A DNA stretch of 64,000 bases from Cucumis sativus (taxonomy: Eukaryota; Streptophyta; Magnoliopsida; Cucurbitales; Cucurbitaceae). The stretch lies in the NCBI RefSeq assembly GCF_000004075.3, contig NC_026661.2:20488307-20552306 (forward strand). The letters are read 5' to 3'. The notes beneath the pieces were generated by a model. It saw nothing but the letters and a program-made list of their open reading frames with translations. It did not search any database and was not told where the DNA came from. Both the position numbers and the translations under genes were made by a program. Shown one piece after another: positions 1 to 12,152 of this stretch. How positions within the stretch are numbered: the first letter of the stretch is position 1; each line of letters opens with the position of its first letter.

Positions 1-131
1 CAAAAAGAAAACAAAAAAAAAAAAAAAAGGAAAACTACATCTCATCTACCATCAGAATAGTTAACTTTTTTTTTCCAACCAAGTCTAGCCTTAACAACAT
101 TAAAATTACAGTCATTGCAGCAATTTCAAAG

Positions 132-3100
132 TTACAAAAGGAGAACCAGCCAACTTACAAAAGGGTGGTGGCAAGTCCATTTGGCTGTGCAAGTTGTGAT
201 GACGACCGGGGAAGTGGGGGAGGGGGTATTGGAGAAATATAACTTATTTTACTTACTGATTGCAGTCACCTCGCTCAAGTTTTTGTTCCCTCTGTTCTCA
301 CCCTGCATGTGATGTTTTCCATCGTGCTTTTGTGTGTCTTCATTTTCCGTGATTGTTCCCTCAGATGCTGGTGGTCTTTCGGTTCCACTGCAATTCCCTT
401 GTTCAGCAACCCCATTTTCCTTACTAGTACCAAGAGTTGGCTTTTCCTGTTTCATACAGCACGAATCAATAGGTTTCTCTGCTTCAGTTTCTGGCCCATT
501 TTCTTCTTTGTCTTGACCAACCTCCAAAGTCACTTTTTCACCAGCTGTGACAACCTCTTGATTTGGAACATTCTCACGACTTTGATCTTCTCCTTTTTTG
601 CCATCCTCGGTATCTAACTGGCCGTTCTTGGTTTCGGTGGCATCTTTCTGTTCAGTTTCTTTTGATTCTACATCTTCCTTATTGGCCTCTTCATCCTTGG
701 TAGTTTCAATTTCTCTGTCTTTTGTTTCATCTACTTTTTTAGGCTCTTCATCCTTGGAAGTTTCAGTTTCTTTTTCTTCTTTCTCATCTTCATTTTTAGG
801 CTCTTCACCCTTGGCAGTTTCAAGTTCTTTTTGTGTTGTTTCATCTTCTTTGTTAGGTTCTTCATCCTTGGAGTTCTCATTATCTTTTTCAATTTCAGTA
901 TTGTCCTTCTCAGACATTTCAGCATCTTTAATTTCACTTTCCTTTTCACCCTCGGATTTCTCTGTTTCATTCTGTTCCTTCTTTTTTGAACCTGGAGATT
1001 TTCTTGCTCGTTTCTTTGGGGGCTCTTCCTGTGGGGGAGTTGCCTTGGCCTTCTCACTAATCCTAGTAGATCTCCTGGGTGTCTCACCTGTACTCCAATC
1101 AAAATCCGATACTGCAACATCTCCAGGGTGCGATTTTAAGTACTGCTCGAGCTGTTTTCTGTTACTGATCTCCTCACCAGTAGGTGCTATAAATACGATA
1201 TCATTCTTCCTTGGTGCACCTCCCTTCTTTGGTGAAAACTGGAATAGAATAAAACATGATATGTCACAATTATCATCTTAAAAGCCAAAGAATAAAAGCG
1301 TAAAGAAGGTGGAAAAAAAAGACACATCTAATCCTTTTATATTGAAAATACTGGAGAAACAAACGTATTGTAAGAAAGGTTTTAAAAGACAGGGCATGGT
1401 TGGTTTTTGTATATCATTCAAAGATTATTAGTTCAAAACAGTATCTGGGATATAACCGCATAATAAGTGCTATGAAAAACTATGAAAGAAAACAAAAAAT
1501 CATTTTAGAATATGGACCTCATGCTATGATTCATCTACTGGCTAAAGCTTAAGTTTGAAACTATCAATTCCTCATCTTCATTCTTTATTTCATAATCAGA
1601 CTTCTTTCTCGATGTACACCAGAACCTTGTACCTGAAATCACGGCTTGAAACATGATTGTCATCACTCCTCCCCTAGGACGCAAAGGATAGACAGAGAAC
1701 CAAAGATACGGACAGAAAACACTCCAATGCATCTTGGGAGTATTATACCAAAGTAGTTAGTTACAAACTCAAGGTTACAGAATTTTGTACACAATTTGCC
1801 TCCTTCTCCTGGTCCTAACTAGCTCTGCCAATCTCTTAATGTGAGGTTACATACACATGCTCCATTTAATGGCCATTTCTAAACAAAATGCATTTCATTG
1901 GGAAACTAGAAAATCATTCAGACTCAAAAAACATGACCCTCGTCAAGTTCTTTAAACAGTAAGTTACTTTAGATATAGAATAATAGATTAAAAGAGACAG
2001 GGAGGGATGTTTTTGGCAAATACCAGCTGGTGAAAGAAACAACCCTTATTCTCAGCCAAAGGAACATAGTTTTTAGGTCAAAGGAGAAAAACACCCAAAT
2101 ACTTAATTTCCCTTCTCATCTGTTAAAATAGCTCCTTAGTTTCTAGGCTAATACTGGAGTTTCTGAGTTTATTATTAGATTGTTATTACACATTTGTCAA
2201 TCCATTAAGTTAGTTTTTGTTTTTGGTTGTAGAAATTTAGCTTATCGTACTTCCTCCTATAAAATGTTTTGTTTTGACATCTACCTTCAAAGGATACTTG
2301 TAAAATCCAAGACAAATTTTGAAAAATCCAAAAAATAAAAATAAAAAATAACAACGATTGTCTTTGTTTTTTGAATTTGGGTGACAATTCAGATGTTTCT
2401 TTAAAAACAAGATTTCTGAAAAGAAAACTGAAAATTTAAACCATGTTCGTTTTTTAGTTTTTCATTTTCGAATATTAAGCACATAAACACTCCTCTCACT
2501 TTCACTTTACTAATGTTTTTAAAAATGTTAAAAACTAAAAAAGAAAAAGTAGTTTTTAAAAACTTGTTTTGTTTTCTAAATTTGCCAGAAATTATTGTAC
2601 TAAATAGAGATGCAAACCATATTAAAATTTTGAGAGAATAAAATCAATTTATCAAAAACCAAAAATAAAAAACGAAATAAATACCAAACGGGGATGTAAT
2701 TGTTTTGGGCATTAGGTTTCTGTCTTTAAAGGATTATACCCTATAAACTGATGTACAGGGAAGTCACTAATTTTATAGTGAGAAAGCTTTCTTATCATCT
2801 AAATTGCTCTAAAACTTGTCAAGCTATCAAAATAGCAGAGTAGTTCCTCAAACCATAAAAAGTATCAGAAAGGCATAAACTATCACCACAAGAATTTCTC
2901 AGCTAAATACTTCCTAAATAATAAAAGCCTTAATTAAAAAAAAGAAAACCCTTCAAAGGCAAAGGGGGATTACATTAACAAACCCTAGAACTAAAACTCA
3001 GCAACAACCACACCCCAGAGTAAAATTAACCAGAAAAAAAGGTGATACAATGGGGAAAAACATAGAATCAAGCAAAAATCAGAGACACCCAGAAACAGAA

Positions 3101-3304
3101 TCAAGCAAAAAAAAAAAACAAAAACAAAAGGGAAACAAGTGACAAGAATCAGAAAGCTTTTTTTTAAAAAAAAAAAAAGAATAGAATAGAAAGTGAGGAA
3201 ACCAGTTTCTTCCAAGAAGGTGGAGCTGGAAGCTGAAAAGAAACTTCATCTTTAGATCCTTCAAGTGGGTTTTCCTTGTTTTGCAGAGCCACTTCGTTTT
3301 CCAT
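132..3304 (-). CDS. Methyl-CpG-binding domain protein, MBD10/MBD11-like
   Basis: Nuclear chromatin protein. Coding exons are 3203-3304, 257-1238 and 132-184 (complement), giving 378 residues. Exon 1 encodes [10 protein letters not shown] and then [10 protein letters not shown], the start of the MBD fold. Exon 2 continues with [21 protein letters not shown] and [19 protein letters not shown], which is diagnostic of the plant MBD10/11 class. A basic patch follows ([15 protein letters not shown]), then a long Lys/Glu-rich tail with about four imperfect 20-residue repeats around SKDEEP. Without the last intron (GTAAGT donor at 256, CAG acceptor at 185) the reading frame stops at 249. With it the frame continues in phase to a C-terminus starting TKWTCHHP, so the last exon is likely but less certain. 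Family knowledge: this class is linked to gene silencing and binds methylated DNA weakly or not at all in vitro. Intron 1 is about 2 kb and holds a MITE. Confidence 0.9.
2441..2693. repeat. MITE-like repeat in intron 1 of the MBD gene
   Basis: The two ends are diverged inverted copies of each other: the left end reads CCATGTTCGTTTTTTAG and the right end, inverted, reads GTTTGGTATTTATTTCG followed by T-rich sequence. The interior contains AGTTTTTAAAAACTTG and GATGCAAACCAT. From memory this matches a high-copy cucurbit MITE whose ends read GTTTGGTA. It is non-coding and about 250 bp long. The exact ends and target duplication are not resolved. Confidence 0.5.
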
Positions 3305-3417
3305 GTTTTTTTTCAGTTTGTGAAGAGAGAGTAGTAGAGTGGTCGAAGAAACCGTTCGTGTTCCAATATGCTTTGCCTTGGAGAGTCAAAATGCTTCTAT
3401 TGACTCTCTTTATATCT

Positions 3418-3418
<1 letters not shown>

Positions 3419-3446
<28 letters not shown>
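3419..3446. repeat. (GA)14 microsatellite upstream of the MBD gene
   Basis: An uninterrupted run of 14 GA units about 115 bp upstream of the MBD start codon, probably in the promoter or 5' leader. On the coding strand it is a CT tract, which is common near plant transcription starts. Confidence 0.9.
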
Positions 3447-3449
<3 letters not shown>

Positions 3450-3944
3450 CAGTTTTTATTCTTGTAGTTTGGATTAAGACGCATTTAGATAAATGAAAGA
3501 GGTATAGAAAGTTGAGGAAGTTTTAGTCATTCATGGGGCTGAGCTCCACCAACGAGTGATCCCTACCGGTCCCTAAATATGCTCTCATTCTATCTTCCCA
3601 ATATGTCTATACAATCTATTTTGGGAAATTCTCATTATTTTTTGTTTTCTTTCTTAGTTTCTTTTAAATAAAAAGTATTAGTTACTATATTTTAATTTCT
3701 TAAAAATTTAAAAACATTCCCTTTAGAAAAATAAATTTAACAAATACTCCTTTTATTACTAAGTTTGTTTCCACCTTTGTTCGAGTGGTTTCTAAAATAA
3801 TATTATTTTTTTAAAGGAGAATTGTATTCTATCGATAATAAACCTTTGATTTATGACCGACTATCAAGCCATATATAAATTATTGTTTTAAAAAATGGTT
3901 ACTAAACATTGCCTTATATTTTAAAATATTTATAAACTATAATA

Positions 3945-4085
3945 AAATTTTGAATTCTATCGATAATAAAAACTTATAACATTCTATCATTGTCTATCAA
4001 TATCACTGTTAGAAGTATATCAATGTTTATTATTGATAGAATTTGAAATTTTGATATATATTTGTAAATATTTTATCAAAATTGC
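3945..4085. repeat. Dispersed AT-rich repeat with a CTATC/GATAG inverted core
   Basis: The segment contains several inverted CTATC and GATAG words (ATTCTATCATTG, TTATTGATAGAA), followed by TTTTGATATATATTTGTAAA. A related segment lies at 32300-32420, and a weaker one at about 3825-3900. It resembles a non-autonomous repeat I recall as common in cucurbit intergenic DNA. Its ends are uncertain. Confidence 0.4.
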
Positions 4086-7000
4086 TATTTTTTTTACCAT
4101 TTTCCTTTTAAAAATTATCATTTTGATCATTGTTATGTTATTTTTGTTCGTGTCTGATTTGGTTTAAATTATAAAGTGATTAATTTTGTCAAAAAACTTT
4201 TTTTTGAAAAAAATGGTAGTGTTTGACAAATTAAAATAATGCATTTATAAAAATTTAATTTATAAAATAATCTACTTGGGAGAAATCTTTAAAAATAAAA
4301 TTCACATATAAATACTTATAAAGAAAAGTCTAACCAAACATTAAGTTTTCAAATTGTAAACTCATTTTCAGAAAAATGTTTAAAAGAAAACATATTAATG
4401 AAAAACATTTATTTTAATTCAATCCAAATGGATTCTTGATTAACTTACGACACCGAGGTTATGTTGCTTATGTTATAAGTAAAAAAGAAGAGACTTTGTT
4501 CTTTTTATCTTTTCAAAAGGTAGAGACTAAATTTGATATTCTAAAATGTAAAGGACAAAAATAGAATAATCTCTTCTTCTTTTTTTTTCTTTTTAATTCC
4601 AATTTCAATTACATTTGCTTGTTACAATAAACATTTGAGAATTTTATGGCATCAAAATCTAAAATAACATCTCATCTAAGTTCTACTTAATATATGATTG
4701 GAAAGTGGTATGAGTAAAATTTAAAAAGAAAATCTTAGAATCATTTGCGTATTAAAATGTAAACTATTATTCTTTTTAATGTGGCATCTTTAATGGGTCG
4801 TCTTTAAAAATTTAGTGTTTGTGTGAAATTCGTAGATAAATAAAAAAGAAATTTTATCATGATTCTTTTACTATTACGTTTGAAGTTGAAAAATCGAATC
4901 TTTCATCTCATAATGGATAGTTTAAGTCTTAAGTCTTAGATTAGATGATATATCCTTCCACTTTTTTAAAAATTAGAAGATATTTTGAAATTTTGAATAT
5001 TATATATGTTTGTTAATTAATTGTCAAACTATGCTTCTTTTGACCATTTAATTTTTACTTTTATAATGTGGGTTGGTTTTTCACAACTTCTTTATTACTA
5101 CTTTCATCATACTTTCAAAAAAAAAATAAGTAAATTCTAAAACATTAACTTTATTTAGATGAATGATAATTAATATTATCTTTCATCTTACAAATAGAAA
5201 TTTTGAATTATCTAATAGTTAACCGTTAATTGTTGCATTAAAAAAAGAGAAGAATATGGTAACTAATATAATACATAACAATCTACAACTAAATTTCTTT
5301 GAACCATATAAAATGGAATTGCAATGTTTGCAATTTGAGCCTTATAAAGCTTACATCATTAAAGCTTTACATCAAAAGAGTTTATAAAAAACAAAACAAA
5401 AGTAATATAGAGACGATGAATCAAACTTCTTAATTCAAAATTGTTGTGTCAATTGAACTATGTGAAAGATATAATTTTCTTTTAACAACAATTTGTTCAT
5501 AATTATGCATTTGCCTTTAAGAAATGGGAATTTTTTTTCCCTTTTGAAATAATAATTGCCAAAATTGTCTTGCTATAAATTAGGTCAAATTTTAACTTAT
5601 AACATATGTCGAAAGAAAAGTAAAAGTACATTTGAGCTTACTATGAGTATACCCTTTCAAACTTTTAAATATTTTGCCAAAGTTCAAACTTTTAATTTAA
5701 AAAATGAAAGTTTACAAAAAAAAAGAAAAAAAAAGGTAGATTGTAAATGTTTTGTTATCAATTGATTATTGAATCTATTGGTTGAGTTAGTTTGAATTAA
5801 TTTATAATATACAATTTAAAATAATAACGAATCACAACGTAGAAAAGAAATCAATTGTTTACGCAATAACATAAAATAAAGAGAGAAAACTTTGTATAAT
5901 TTATGATCATCATGTGGTTTAATATAAGTTTTAAGTATAGAGGAAGCAAAAATGGAAGACGATGGTCACATGGGGGCATGAGAAATTAATAGGCTTTTAC
6001 TATGATTGTTTGTATCTTAATTAATCATTTTAAAATTAGTGTTTGATTTAATTCTATAAATGGATCAAAAGTGGGTCACATTAGCCAACCCCACATGCCA
6101 TTTTATACATCTTAATTAACTATGTAATCTTTTCCATGGGTTTTTCTTTTTGATCTCTTTCATAAAGTGGGGTTACAAATTTGAACCAAACCCACCAATA
6201 AATGTGTTGAAAAATGGCAGTGGAGACCAGTTTTTAGGTTGATGATTAGAAGATTAACAGCAATGGGTTCCTAAAAGTATCAAATCTTTATCATTATTCA
6301 TATTTGAAGTAAGTAATTCACTCAAATCAAACGATATCGAATCTTTTCCTTCTTTCTTATAGGATACATTTTTCTATAACGTTTATGGGTTAATTGTAAG
6401 AGAATAAAAATTAAGTCTAGGGTTTTCAATTAATCATTGTAGGAGAAAGTACTTACAGTTACCACCTTCATATGGGATTGATGTTTGATCGTTGTATTGC
6501 TCTTTCGACTTTATTGAATATTAATTTTCTTCAAGAAAAAAAAATGTGAAAGATTAAATTGTAGTTTGACATTAATATGATATTAGAAGATTAAAATACT
6601 TAAGAGCATGCTTTGGAACAGCTTGGCTGATATCATGAAAGAAAATGACATCCAAAGTTGACCCAAACCATCCACCAGCCACAGCCATAACATACCTCCA
6701 AAATCACCACATACAAGAAAAAGATCTAATCACAATTTTGCAACCAAAACCAACTTCAGTTTCTTTTTGTTCATCCTTCATTCAAACACATAGCTCTTCA
6801 TCATACTCCTATTGGGATCGAGATCTCATGAACCCACGTTAACAAATAAACCCCATCTCCCTTCAGATTGGTGACTATGTCACAAGGGTAAAAGAAGTTC
6901 TAAAAAAAGATCGTAGGAAAAGGGCAAGGAGGCTTTATTAGTGAACTTTTTACATAGACATATATGTTATGAAAAGGGTTACAGTTAGAAAATCATATCC

Positions 7001-7112
7001 GTTCTGCTAAAATTACATATGTTATATACTAACAGCAAAAACGTGGTAATGAGCTGATGCTTTATTCAAGTTATCTTACAGTGGCAAGAAGTGTGTTACA
7101 TATTTGAAGAGA

Positions 7113-8813
7113 TTACGAAGTTGCAGCCAAAGGAGAATGGTGAGGAGCTCCATGAGAGAAACCGGGATGCAACGGGTGACTTTCCTCTGTTTCATACTGG
7201 TCTTCCGTATCGTCTTCGTTGTCGACATCGGTATCCCAGAGAAACCGTGCATATGACGCTAGCAGATAGCTGTAAATGAAAAAGATTTATAAACAACCAA
7301 ATTAACTATGAATTGAAACAAAATAAAAAAGCAAAGAAACAAAGACCTATGAACTATTCTCTCCATTTCAATACTTGATCAAGAACTTGTATAACATAGC
7401 TTAACAAGGCTCACTGAAAGATTCCAATTATAAAACGAATTGGACTAAAATTGTTGAGTACTGCACCACATGTCATGATTCACATACTAACAAAGAGAAC
7501 TTTCTCAACTCTTGAAGAAATGACACAAGTCACAATCAAATTGGAAGATTTACAACCAAGGAATGTTTAAACCTTGTTTGATAGCGATTTCAATTTCAGT
7601 TTTTTATTTTTACATTCTAATTTTCTTACTGCGATTACTGATTAGAAAACATTTGATGGTCAACTTCAAATCTAACCACAAGCCTTAAAAAATCAGTTAG
7701 AAGTCGTGTTTATAAACTTAATCTTCAGAAACCAAAAGGCGATATTGAAGCTGAACTCAGAATTTGTTCATGATCATATTCATGGCAAAATCAACTTGAT
7801 CCATTATAAAAAAAAAAAAACAATCAAAAGTAAACGAATGAATCACCAGTTAACAGAATCTCTTTCTTGCAAATTAAACAAGAATCATTCATTCAACCAT
7901 CAAGCTGAAAATTCAATCTGAATTCATATTCTTACCAATCATCTGGCGCACTTTTAACAGCTTGATCAAAATAAGTCTCAGCTCGTCGAGCATCTCTCTG
8001 TGTATGCCAAATTAGATCAGCATAAAGCGACAAAACACTTGCATCATTTGGATCAGCCAGAATTGCTCTTCCACAAAACTCCTCTGCTTTGGAAAAATCT
8101 CCATGAACCTAAAATGGCAGAGCATAATCAGAAGGGGCTGCCATTGAAAAACTTTCCCAGAGATTTCAAAAGAACTAAAATACCTCTTTCAAGAACTTGG
8201 CATAATTTCCAAGTAGAAGAGCATTGTTAGGATTCGCTTCAATCATCTTCTGATAATAAGCATCGGTGCTATTGCTTCCATGGTGATTGTTAAACCCTGA
8301 CCTACCATTATCCCCTCCACCTCCGCCGTCTGAACCTCTTCCGCTGCCGCCGCACACCCGCCCGCCGTCGTTCCCCATTCCACCGCCAACCACCAGCGTT
8401 TGCAGAATACATGCATCCCTCTTCTCATCACAAACCTCATCGTTTGGGAATTTCAGACCCAACCCAGAATTTAAAAAAACTCCATGAATCGAAGATGAAG
8501 AGGAATCTGATGTGGGTTTGAGATGTTGATCTCGAACTGAGACTCCATTCTCCCTGGATTTCACTTTAACTTTAGAACTTTTGGTTATTGGAATCTTCTT
8601 TCTGGGATCTGTGGAATCTGATTCTAACAAGTTTTGGGTTACTCTGTTGGACGATTCAGTCGAAACAGATGGTGGAGGAAGGTGAAAAGACGATATTAAG
8701 GAGATGGATTTGGTTCTTTGAAGATGGTGGATTTGGTTGGATTCTGAAGGGGAGGATTTGAATTGGTGAAGCCAAGAATTGAGAATTGGGGTTGAATTAG
8801 TTCTCAACAGCAT
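7113..8813 (-). CDS. TPR-like superfamily protein (At1g80130-type)
   Basis: Exons are 8184-8813, 7936-8108 and 7113-7269 (complement), in phase, giving 319 residues. The first 180 residues are low complexity: Ser-rich, then a long Gly/Asp stretch ([20 protein letters not shown]). From about residue 188 there are two to three helix-pair repeats typical of TPR proteins, for example [40 protein letters not shown] and [20 protein letters not shown], ending in an acidic tail. The splice sites fall inside the repeat region as in relatives. Related plant proteins respond to stress or nutrient status, but I know of no assigned biochemical role, so none is given. The start is the first in-frame ATG and leads straight into the Ser-rich region. 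Confidence 0.85.
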
Positions 8814-11800
8814 GCTTATACGCTTTGGAAGTTGGGATTTGAAAATTTTAAAGAAAGGATTGAAATCTAAGAATTTGGGTGGGAGATTTTTTTCTGTTTA
8901 TGAAAGTTTATGGGGGAGAGACACAGAGGCTTATAGGAAAGCCTCCATTTTTAGAAACGAAGTGGGAAAGTGAAGAGTTAATAAGGACGATAGAATTTAG
9001 AATGATGCTCATAAGTTATGTTTAATTGCAACTTTGGTCCTTCCACACTTGCCATTTAGTCCATATAGTTTCGATTATCATTTTAACTTAATATCTACCT
9101 AATACATTCATTGATGTTCCAAAGATGACTGACACCAACTAAAATGGAATGAGATAAAATATTCAACAACTAAACAAATCATTCTGATTAACTAAAATCC
9201 AATACTTACTAATAAGTTTTGATTAAAGAAATTTCCAACATTCATGACTCTATCTCTCATGAAATTAGTACAAAAGTTTACGATCCCTATGTTAAAGTTT
9301 CGTGTCAAATGAAATGTAAAATGAGGTTTAAAGAATTGATAATGGAAAAATGTGAATACTCTCAAGTGGAAGCCTCTAGAATACCAAAACTATATCAACC
9401 AAGTTGTTTGATTAATTGAACTAAGTAAATATCAACTTCTAAAAAGCAAGAGTTAATTGAATATATTGGATTTTAATTTTAAAAAAATGCATATCGATTA
9501 GTATTGAGTTTGGCTCAAATGTTCTATATAAACAACGTGTTAACTACCTCCACAAGATAGAGTGAGAACAATTTTATTAAAGATAACTTTTCATAAAATA
9601 ATATAGTGTCACTAGGCTAGAGAGTTTATATATTACACTTCTCTAAAACTTAGAGTCAAAATCGTAAATAACTCATAAATAAGATTACGTGCTCAATTAC
9701 AAAAACTCCTACCTACTAAGTTATTTGTAGTGCAATATTTCGAATTCAAGACATTACAATGTTAGATGATAGTAGAAGAGAAACGTAAATAATAGAGAAA
9801 ATGTTGAATAATAAATATCCAAACAATTAAGTTAAAATATAAATATCAACTTAATTCATGAAGTAAAATATAAATATCAACTTAATTCATGAAGAGTTGA
9901 ACTTAAGACTCCACGATAAAACACATTGACACAAAGTGTTTAGAGTATTTGTAAAATAGGAATTTATATGATTTTCTTAGAAATACATTTTTTTATTTAA
10001 AGGGGTAACAAAACTCAAAATTTAATTGCTAAAAGTGAAACTCATACTTAAAATCTAAAAGGCAACTCTACTCTACCACACGTAAAATTAAATTAGAGTT
10101 TCAAACTTAACTTCAAAATATATATCTTTTTTTAAAAAATAATTTTCATTTCAAACTCAACCTAAGAATCTCATAAAAATAAAAACACATAGGTTTGAGA
10201 AATTTTATCCAAAAGTATTTTTATAGACAAAATTACTTGAGAGTGTTTTTCAAAGAAAGGGTTTAGGGTAAAAGAAAACATGTTAAAAATTTAAAGGCAA
10301 GTGTTGAAATTTGTTGTATGAAAAATTTGGATCGTAAACATAGGCATCAAAGGAAGAAGACAGAGATGGGAAGAAGAAGAAGAAGAGTAAGCAGCGATAT
10401 CGATTTTATATTTTGGTTTGTTGTCGACCTGTCGTTCCACCACAGGTCCAATGCAAACTTCCAACCTTCGACAGTACGACACGTCGACACAAGGCAGAAG
10501 ACGAAGGACCCACCATCCCCATGTGGCTGTACACGTGGACGGTTCTTATGATTTTTGTGCTAAACCATATGGAAATAACAAAACTGTTGTAGCTTTTAGC
10601 CCCTTGGTTTGGTTGTGGGTGGGACTGTTTTCATATTTACAAATTTAATCTCACTTTCCACTTCTGTCTACTATATTTTGAGATTAATAAATTTTAATTC
10701 CATGCCTAATGGATATATGCGTGTGTATTTATATATATTTGAAGTTTTGGATGAATCATTCAAAATGTAAAAGTTTGTTTAAGTTTAAAAGATATATTGA
10801 ATATAAAATTGAAGTTCAAGGTCATGTTAAACATATTTAAAAATGATCGACCTATGAAAAAAAATACCATAACACTCCTAATGATTCACGGTATACATTT
10901 AAGCTTTAAAAATGATTTAAAACTACCTTTATTTTTAGATTAAATTTGTAATATTAAATTTGCTACAATAACCTAACCTACATTTAAAAAAAATGTAAAA
11001 ATGTAAGGTGAAAGAATCAAACATCTAATCTCGAGATTGATAGTATTGATAGTTTGAACTATACATGTGTTCACATGAGAAAATTGTAATATATACATAA
11101 CCCTAAACTACCGAAAAGCCGAGCTAACCGACCAAGTTGAACTCGATCGGTTGAAAAACGAGGGATCGGTTTCAAATTAAGAATTATCAAAAAATATTTT
11201 TAAGTGTTAAGAGTTCAGTTTGACAACTCCGACAGAAGGATGATCACCCTAAAAAATAAAAAGAATATTACAATACAAACCAATTTTTGTAACTTTGTAA
11301 AACGTTTAAACTATAACGTGAACAATAGACCCGAGAAAAAAAAAAGCTTTTAGAGTGATGCTGAGCTTCCCTGTCCCATTATAACAAAATAAAAAGATTT
11401 TAACAAAGAAAAAAAGCATTTGAATTGAATTGAATTGAAATGATCCAATAATTAGAAATCACTTCTCTTTCTCCTCCAACCAACCATCTCTTTCACCTTT
11501 TCATAACACTTCCCCATTACAATGTGACCAATCAAAACTTAGAACTATTACCAACGTGTCAAACACATAGTGGCATTCATTTCTTAATATCGAACCAACA
11601 CATCACTCATTCCTCCCATCACTGAGGCTCCAACTTCCCTGTACACAATTCTAATACATCTATCAACCAAATTCCTATAGAAATTTGTAATTTAATAATA
11701 CCTAATAAGAAAGACTCGTCAGTAGTTGTCCCTCAAGAGACATCCATTAAAACTGCAACCATACAGAGAAGATATTAGCCTGATCCCTGCAGGTCCAAGG

Positions 11801-12152
11801 ACAACAACAAGATTAGTCCGTTACAACAGAGTATCTTCAATTCACTTGGTTATGTTATTCAATATAGGAGGGGGGGAGGGGGGGTTCAAGAAATATACAA
11901 GACACTTGATAAGAATATAATACAATACAAAATACGACTTTCCATGACAGTTTTGCTTTAATTTGTTTCATACCCATTCCTTATCTCATTTGCGGCTACA
12001 CAATATACAGCGGAGGGTATCAATATCAACACTGTGGAGCAAGCTTTACCTACCTCGTCAAAGGCTGAAATATATCTCAAGTATAATCAAGTAGTCTACC
12101 ACTATTTATACTAAACCTACAATCCTTTACAAAAGAATGCTTGTCTACGAAA
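8814..12152. other. Intergenic interval, TPR promoter to 3' flank of the plastid membrane gene
   Basis: I see no supported gene. It contains the TPR promoter, a dispersed repeat at about 9617-9650, a perfect 31-bp tandem duplication, and a GC-richer island at about 10290-10660. That island has an ACACGTGG G-box near 10532 and a 77-codon open frame (10318-10551) without recognisable motifs. The right part, about 11450-12152, is probably the 3' flank or 3' UTR of the gene at 12153. Confidence 0.5.
9833..9894. repeat. Perfect 31-bp tandem duplication
   Basis: Positions 9833-9863 and 9864-9894 are identical, each beginning TAAAATATAAATATC and ending TTCATGAAG. The identity points to a recent replication-slippage or end-joining event in non-coding DNA. 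Confidence 0.9.

Larger units (their letters stand above)
3305..7112. other. Gene-poor AT-rich interval, MBD upstream region to TPR 3' flank
   Basis: I see no gene here. The first few hundred bases are the MBD promoter and leader, with a (GA)14 microsatellite. The rest is AT-rich with short cucurbit-type repeats. A short open frame at 6645-6839 (65 residues) shows no recognisable motif and may lie in the 3' transcribed flank of the TPR gene. Confidence 0.5.

Noticed and set aside
598-1281. Long plus-strand Ser-rich open frame of 227 codons
   Set aside because: It is the antisense shadow of the MBD acidic/Lys tail; the minus-strand frame carries the conserved domain.
10318-10551. 77-codon plus-strand frame in a GC-richer island
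   Set aside because: No motif, no splice partner and no homology that I recognise; the composition fits a promoter or old insertion.
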